NCBI GenBank assembly: GCA_034437075.1
Contig: DAOTVD010000162.1
Coordinates: 1 to 16,347, forward strand
Direction of reading: 5' to 3'
DNA from: DAOTVD01 sp034437075
Lineage (GTDB): Bacteria > Chloroflexota > Anaerolineae > Aggregatilineales > J027
DNA length: 16,347 nucleotides
Shown: positions 11,733 to 16,347 of the stretch, one piece after another
Numbering within the stretch: the first letter of the stretch is position 1
Layout: each line of letters opens with the position of its first letter
Translations under genes and position numbers: made by a program
Notes under the pieces: model-generated
What the model saw: only the letters and a program-made list of their open reading frames with translations
Told to the model about the DNA's origin: nothing
The model's database searches: none

Positions 11733-14627
11733 CTATTGATAGCGCAGGATTTCGGAAACGGTCTTGCGGGCTGCCGAAATGGACGGCCACAGGCTGGCAA
11801 TGGTCGTAATGATGAGCATGCCCACCAGGCCCACTACAGCCGCGACCGGCGAAAATTCCAGGGGGAACGTCTCATCAAATTCCAGCAGATTTAGAATCGC
11901 CCATTGGATGAAGATCATCAGCGGCAGGCCCACGACCCAGGCGATGACGCCCACGACCAAGCCTTCGGTCAAAAACTGCATGGCCACGGTGGACGAACCC
12001 GCGCCGATACTGCGCATGACGCCGATTTCTTTCTGGCGTTCGTACACGCTCATCGAGAGCGTCGTCAGCAGGCCCAGCGCGCCCACCAGGGCGATGAGCA
12101 AGGCGACGGCCTGCAAGATCACCTGAAAGATGGTGAAGGCGTCCACGATCTGGTTTTGCAATGAGATGAAGTTAAACGCGAACACCGGAATGCCGCTGGC
12201 GATCATGAACTCGTTGAGGTCATCAATGAAGCCGTCGGCATCGTCGGCGGTTACGTCAGCGCCATCCAACGACAGCAGATAGGCGCCGGGGATGGGGCGG
12301 CTTTCCACTTGTGCGGCATCAAAGGCGGTCAGGTCGCGCCAATACATGCCGATGATGTCTTCGGGCAGGTCGCCGCCCGCCGCGCCCGCGAACATCTCCG
12401 CGTCAAAGATGCCGGAAAGCTCATACATGGCTTGCCGTCCATCTTCGATTGTGCTGCCCAGCATAACCACATCCCCGACTTCCCAACCTTCGCGCTCGGC
12501 GGTGCTTTGGGCGACCATCACTTGCAGGTCGTCGCCATCTTCCGGGAAGCCGCCCGCCGTAAAGCTGAGGAATTGCGTGGCCGAGGGCGTAAAGCCCAGC
12601 GCCAAGGCTTGGCCCTCGTCGCCCGTGTCGGCCAGGGTCACATACCTGATGAAGCTGCTGGCTTGGGGCGGGATGAGGTCTTGCGGCACGGGCGATTCGC
12701 TGGTGATGACATCCAGGGTAGAGCCGTTGATTTCCGCGATGGTTTCCCAGTGCATCCACAACTGGGTGATGGGGAATTCGGCGATGCCCACCACGCGCAA
12801 TTCGGCCTCGCGGCCTGGCAATTGCATCACGACTGTATCGCCCACGTCTTTTTCCATAGAGAAGGCCAACACGCTGCTGAGCACCACGCCGTCTTCCCAG
12901 TTGTTGTTCACGTCCAGGTCTTCGCCTTCGGTGACGTCATATGTAAAAGCGGGCGTATCGCTGAAAACGTCGTAGGCATACACCAGGATGCCGGGTGGGC
13001 CGCCGGTTGTAGCAGGCACTTCGAAGCCTTCAAACTCGACCTGAATCTGGTTACCAGGTTCGATGGCAGACAGGCGGTCGCCAAAGGTATTCGCCAGGGC
13101 CGCCTGGAAGGTTTCGGGGTCTTGGGGCTCCACCGGGCCGACAAAGACATCGACTTCCCACGTATCCAAAAAGTCGCTGATGCCACTGGTGAGCGATTCG
13201 AAGATGGCAAAAATGCCCATGAACGTCCCCACGGCAATCGCTAGGGTGATGACTGTAAAGGCCATGCGGCTTTTCTTTATGCTCAGGTTGCTCAGGCCCT
13301 GGCGGATGGTGGGCGTCAGCGGTAGGGCTTTGATGAGCCGCGCTAGGGGGCCTTTGCCATAGCTGCCGCCGATACCGAGGTCGGTCATGGCGTCTAGGAT
13401 GCTCACGCGCGTGCCGTTCCAGACCGGGATGATGGACGCCAGGACGGGCACGGCCAGGCCGATTATCACGCCCAGGATGATGGACGGCGGCGAGATTTGG
13501 AAGCCATCCAAGATCGTATTCACCTGGGTGGAGAGCCCTTCGGCGAAGAAATAGCCCAACGGAATGCCCACCAGCACCCCCGGCACCACGCCGATGATGC
13601 CATAGGCTAGCGCGATACCCGAATAGATGAAAAAGTTATCGGTGCGCGTAGCGCCCATGGATTTCATGACGCCGATCTGGCGCTGTTGTTCCACCACCAA
13701 CGACGAAATGACGTTGATGACCAAAAAGCCGGATACCACCAGCGCGGTGACGGCCAAAAAGCCCATCAGATTGCCGATGAGGGCCGCTTGGGTGATGAGC
13801 GCGTTCTCGGCGGGGTCTTCCAGCGAGCTAAAGTCTGGGTTATAGGTAGTTTCGGTGGCGATGAGTTCCAGCACGGTGTCAATTTCGGCCTGGGCGGTTT
13901 CGAAATCCGTGAAGCGCAGCCAGATGGTGCTCACGCCATCCAGATTGGTGATATAGTTTAGCGTTTCCACCGAGCTATAGAAGGCTGACCTGGGCGAAAA
14001 CGAATAGGGGTCTAAGACCAGGCCGGTGATGGTGAAGGCTTCGAGCGTGCCCGTGGCGTTGTTTTCTGCGGGCACGCGCGAGGGGCTGAGGATGCGAAAA
14101 TAGAGTTGGTCGCCAATTTCCAGGCCGTAGTTCTCGGCCATGCGTTGTTCGATCACAATCTGCGTGGCTGGGTCTTCGGGATAATCCCCCTCTACCAGGC
14201 GCACAGGCCGCATGGGTAGCTCGGTCTGGAAGGGCGCGCTCAGGAATGCGCCGCCGTCTTCATCCAAGACCTGGGCGGCCAGGGCTTGCCCCTCCTCAAA
14301 ATCTTCATTATCCGGGTCGGTCTTGAAATAGACGACCGTGTCACTAAACCCACTCATCACCTCGGTGACGCCGGGCGCATCGTCCACCGCGCGCACCATG
14401 GCCAGGGTATCTAGCCGGGTGTCGGGCTCTGGGCTGACGAAGACTTGCCCCATGGGTAGTTCGTCTTCTTGGATGTCTTCGCGCAATTGGCTAACGATGA
14501 TGTCGCTCATCGAGAACAAGGCGATGGTGCCTGCGACCCCGATAAAAATCGCAATCGAGACTAGCGCGGTACGTCCCTTGCGAGACCACACATCACCCAA
14601 AATCTTACGCATACGAGTTTTGAACAT
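11733..14627 (-). CDS. Large FtsX/MacB-type ABC permease with duplicated ectodomain module
   Basis: A 964-aa permease with two FtsX-type halves. Predicted membrane helices: about 20-40, 284-312, 332-362, 380-402, 455-477, 828-858, 882-910 and 925-948. Two large outside domains (about 43-280 and 480-827) have the MacB_PCD type. Coupling-helix motifs follow TM2 (EQQRQIGVMKSMGAT, 313-327) and TM6 (YERQKEIGVMRSIGAGSS, 862-879), which contact the ATPase. Compared with the paralogue upstream, the second outside domain is about 130 residues longer and seems to hold a second copy of a small module: KDVGDTVVMQLPG...VVGIAEFP (593-620) and WEVGDVVMLGSTI...LSGIFDAE (715-743). It starts at ATG 14627, 35 nt after the paralogue's stop, with GAGAG a little upstream. 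The gene ends in EILRYQ, as the paralogue ends in DILRYQ. It has no signal peptide other than TM1. Confidence 0.95.
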   Translation of the reverse strand: MFKTRMRKILGDVWSRKGRTALVSIAIFIGVAGTIALFSMSDIIVSQLREDIQEDELPMGQVFVSPEPDTRLDTLAMVRAVDDAPGVTEVMSGFSDTVVYFKTDPDNEDFEEGQALAAQVLDEDGGAFLSAPFQTELPMRPVRLVEGDYPEDPATQIVIEQRMAENYGLEIGDQLYFRILSPSRVPAENNATGTLEAFTITGLVLDPYSFSPRSAFYSSVETLNYITNLDGVSTIWLRFTDFETAQAEIDTVLELIATETTYNPDFSSLEDPAENALITQAALIGNLMGFLAVTALVVSGFLVINVISSLVVEQQRQIGVMKSMGATRTDNFFIYSGIALAYGIIGVVPGVLVGIPLGYFFAEGLSTQVNTILDGFQISPPSIILGVIIGLAVPVLASIIPVWNGTRVSILDAMTDLGIGGSYGKGPLARLIKALPLTPTIRQGLSNLSIKKSRMAFTVITLAIAVGTFMGIFAIFESLTSGISDFLDTWEVDVFVGPVEPQDPETFQAALANTFGDRLSAIEPGNQIQVEFEGFEVPATTGGPPGILVYAYDVFSDTPAFTYDVTEGEDLDVNNNWEDGVVLSSVLAFSMEKDVGDTVVMQLPGREAELRVVGIAEFPITQLWMHWETIAEINGSTLDVITSESPVPQDLIPPQASSFIRYVTLADTGDEGQALALGFTPSATQFLSFTAGGFPEDGDDLQVMVAQSTAEREGWEVGDVVMLGSTIEDGRQAMYELSGIFDAEMFAGAAGGDLPEDIIGMYWRDLTAFDAAQVESRPIPGAYLLSLDGADVTADDADGFIDDLNEFMIASGIPVFAFNFISLQNQIVDAFTIFQVILQAVALLIALVGALGLLTTLSMSVYERQKEIGVMRSIGAGSSTVAMQFLTEGLVVGVIAWVVGLPLMIFIQWAILNLLEFDETFPLEFSPVAAVVGLVGMLIITTIASLWPSISAARKTVSEILRYQ

Positions 14628-14662
14628 AGGTTGTGTCTCTCCGTGTGCTAAAAGCGGTCGCG

Positions 14663-16347
14663 CTATTGATAGCGCAGAATGTCAGATACCGTCCGCCGCG
14701 AGGCTGCCAACGCGGGCCAGAAGCTCGCCAGGGCAGCCACCAGCAAGACCCCCACCAGGCCAGCACCCGCCAGCCAAACCGGGAACGAGAATTCGAAAAA
14801 GTCGCCAAAGGGTAGCGCGTCGGAGAGCCCAACGCCCAGCAAAAGCGCCAACGGTAATGCGACCACCCATGCCAGCGCGCCCACCAACAAGCCTTCGATT
14901 AAGAATTGGCTGATGATGATGCTCGAACTCGCGCCAATCGAGCGCATGACGCCGATTTCTTTTTGGCGTTCGTACACGGCCATCGAGAGCGCCGCCAACA
15001 GGCCAATGGCCCCCACGGCGGCCATGATGGCCGAAGTGATATTGAAGATGAGCCCAAACACGGTGAATTGCTGCACCTGGTTTTCGATAATCGCTTGCTG
15101 ATTGCTCAGGTTCACCGGGATGCCCGCGTCGATGAAGGCGGTTTCGATCTCCGCGATTTTATCATCAATGGCGGGCACGTCTGGGTCGCCTTCTAGCACG
15201 ATGAACGCCGCGCCGGGCAAGGGGTCGCCGCCGTCATCGACGAAATTCGTCAGGCTGGCCAGCGTGTGCCAATCCATCAACAAGAGTTCGAAGGGGAAGT
15301 TATCCACGCCGATGATCTCAATTTCGTGCGTAGCGCCTGCGATGTCGAGTATTACGACATCCCCCACGCCTTTGTCGATATTATCCGCCACGACCTCGCT
15401 AATGACCACCCCGGGGCGGTTGGGGTTATCTTGCCAGGCGGTGCCCTCTAGCAAATTCAAATCCAGGATGGTGCTATCGGTTTCGATGCCAGAGGCTTGA
15501 ATCTGGCTCGTGCCAGGTGCGAGTTGGTTGTTGCTCTCGTAGCCCTCTAGCGAGACAGTCAGCGCGTAGGCTGGCTCGGCCACAGCAATTCCGTCCACAG
15601 ATTGCAAGACACTCTCCAGATTCGCGAAGCTCTGGCGGGTTTGGGGCGCAATCGCGATGTCATAGTCCAGCGTGCCGAAAACGTTTTCGATCTCCTGATT
15701 CAGGGCCGAGAACACGGCGGTCACGCCCATGAAAGCTGCTACGGCTAGGGTTAGCGTCAAGCCCGTGAGCATCAAGCGGCCTTTTTTCTGCCAGATGTTG
15801 CTAAAGGCTTGCACCATCGTCATGGGCAAGGGCAACCCGCCAATGAAGCGCGACACGCGCGTATGGCCCCAGTCCGAGGAGATGCCCAGGTCGGTCATGG
15901 CATCCAGGATGGTCACGCGCAGGCCGTTGAACACGGGCACCAACGCGGCCAACACGGGCACCAAAAGCCCCATCAGCACGCCCACGATAATCCCTTGTGC
16001 CGAGACGGAAAACCCCTCGATATACGTCAGGGCCAGGGATGCGAAGGACTCGGCCATCAGATAGCCCGCCACCACCCCCAACAGCACGCCGAACAGCGTG
16101 CCGATGATGCCATAGGTCAGCGCCATCCCCGCATAGATCACGAAGGTGTCCCACGCGGTAGCGCCCATGGATTTCATCACGCCGATTTGGCGCTTTTGTT
16201 CCAGGACAATCGTATTGATGACGTTGGTCACCAAAAACGCCGAAACGACCATAGCCACGACGCCCAAGAGATTCAAGACGCTGGCCACCTGGGATACCTG
16301 GGTGATGAAAATGCTGTTCTCGGGGTCGTCCATGAATGTAAAGGTGG
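14663..16347 (-). CDS. FtsX/MacB-type ABC permease, paralogue (N-terminus outside window)
   Basis: The frame is open to the right edge of the window, so the true start lies beyond 16347. The visible 560 residues align along their length with the downstream permease: EQKRQIGVMKSMGATAWDTF, the linker ILDAMTDLGISSDWG, YERQKEIGVMRSIGASSS, and the C-terminus ASRRTVSDILRYQ. Missing from view are TM1 and most of the first outside domain; the visible part begins in the segment TFTFMDDPENSIFITQ just before TM2. Its second outside domain is short (about 210 residues) with only one VGD...IIGVDNFP module. The two permeases probably form a heterodimer with the ATPase, an arrangement like LolC/LolE. The apparent ATG at 16333 is internal. 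It is upstream in the operon, 35 nt before the next permease. Confidence 0.94.
   Translation of the reverse strand, partial: TFTFMDDPENSIFITQVSQVASVLNLLGVVAMVVSAFLVTNVINTIVLEQKRQIGVMKSMGATAWDTFVIYAGMALTYGIIGTLFGVLLGVVAGYLMAESFASLALTYIEGFSVSAQGIIVGVLMGLLVPVLAALVPVFNGLRVTILDAMTDLGISSDWGHTRVSRFIGGLPLPMTMVQAFSNIWQKKGRLMLTGLTLTLAVAAFMGVTAVFSALNQEIENVFGTLDYDIAIAPQTRQSFANLESVLQSVDGIAVAEPAYALTVSLEGYESNNQLAPGTSQIQASGIETDSTILDLNLLEGTAWQDNPNRPGVVISEVVADNIDKGVGDVVILDIAGATHEIEIIGVDNFPFELLLMDWHTLASLTNFVDDGGDPLPGAAFIVLEGDPDVPAIDDKIAEIETAFIDAGIPVNLSNQQAIIENQVQQFTVFGLIFNITSAIMAAVGAIGLLAALSMAVYERQKEIGVMRSIGASSSIIISQFLIEGLLVGALAWVVALPLALLLGVGLSDALPFGDFFEFSFPVWLAGAGLVGVLLVAALASFWPALAASRRTVSDILRYQ

Noticed and set aside
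11666..11800. N-terminal extension of the ABC ATPase
   Set aside because: The added residues are unrelated to the family, overlap the end of the permease gene, and AGGAG sits right before ATG 11665.
12309..13244. Long plus-strand frame of 311 codons opposite the permease
   Set aside because: It is an antisense shadow rich in His, Arg and Gly of a high-GC gene whose minus-strand reading has clear domains.

Overview
The window reads as a chromosomal stretch of a moderately GC-rich bacterium. The best guess is a member of the Chloroflexota (Anaerolineae-like). The inference rests on a lipoprotein with long Pro/Thr linkers, MacB/FtsX-type permeases, a stand-alone FHA protein, and intergenic GC-rich palindromic elements. 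No rRNA or other marker gene is present, so the taxonomy is an inference. I see no rRNA, tRNA, CRISPR array, transposase or phage gene.

Layout. (1) Positions 1-1342, plus strand: the 3' end of a sensor histidine kinase, then a DUF4097-like beta-repeat protein, closed by an intrinsic terminator. (2) 1343-1805: repeat-rich spacer with a 174-bp mobile palindromic element flanked by an 8-bp direct repeat, and an inverted-repeat element of a second family. (3) 1806-2734, minus strand: a 91-aa acidic helical protein followed by a GNAT acetyltransferase, 8 nt apart. (4) 2735-3297: a second repeat-rich spacer with a 96-bp two-hairpin element. (5) 3298-4743: a small cyclic-nucleotide-binding-fold protein convergent, 3 nt apart, with a PflX-like radical SAM protein. 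(6) 4980-6053, plus strand: ferrochelatase hemH, divergent from the radical SAM gene. (7) 6054-6573: a third repeat spacer carrying the second copy of the 174-bp element, inserted inside another repeat. (8) 6574-8595: a P1B-4-type metal ATPase with an unusual Cys insertion. (9) 8590-10771, minus strand: a lipoprotein and then an FHA-domain protein. (10) 10934-16347, minus strand: an ABC export-type operon of two paralogous large permeases (the first open at the window edge) followed by the LolD/MacB-class ATPase.

How the genes may work together. HemH and the P1B-4 ATPase (exporter of Co2+/Fe2+/Zn2+ class metals) sit next to each other on one strand, which fits metal homeostasis around heme synthesis; this is inference from adjacency. 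The two permeases and the ATPase form a plausible single complex acting on lipids, lipoproteins or the cell envelope. No membrane-fusion protein is visible.

Most unusual observations: the 174-bp element with 172 of 174 bases identical between copies, one with a clean target-site duplication and the other nested in an older repeat; a CxxCxxC insertion in the nucleotide-binding domain of the P1B-4 ATPase; a duplicated ectodomain module in the second permease; and a cNMP-fold protein in which the phosphate-binding Arg is replaced by His. I did not find a convincing wholly new multi-gene system.
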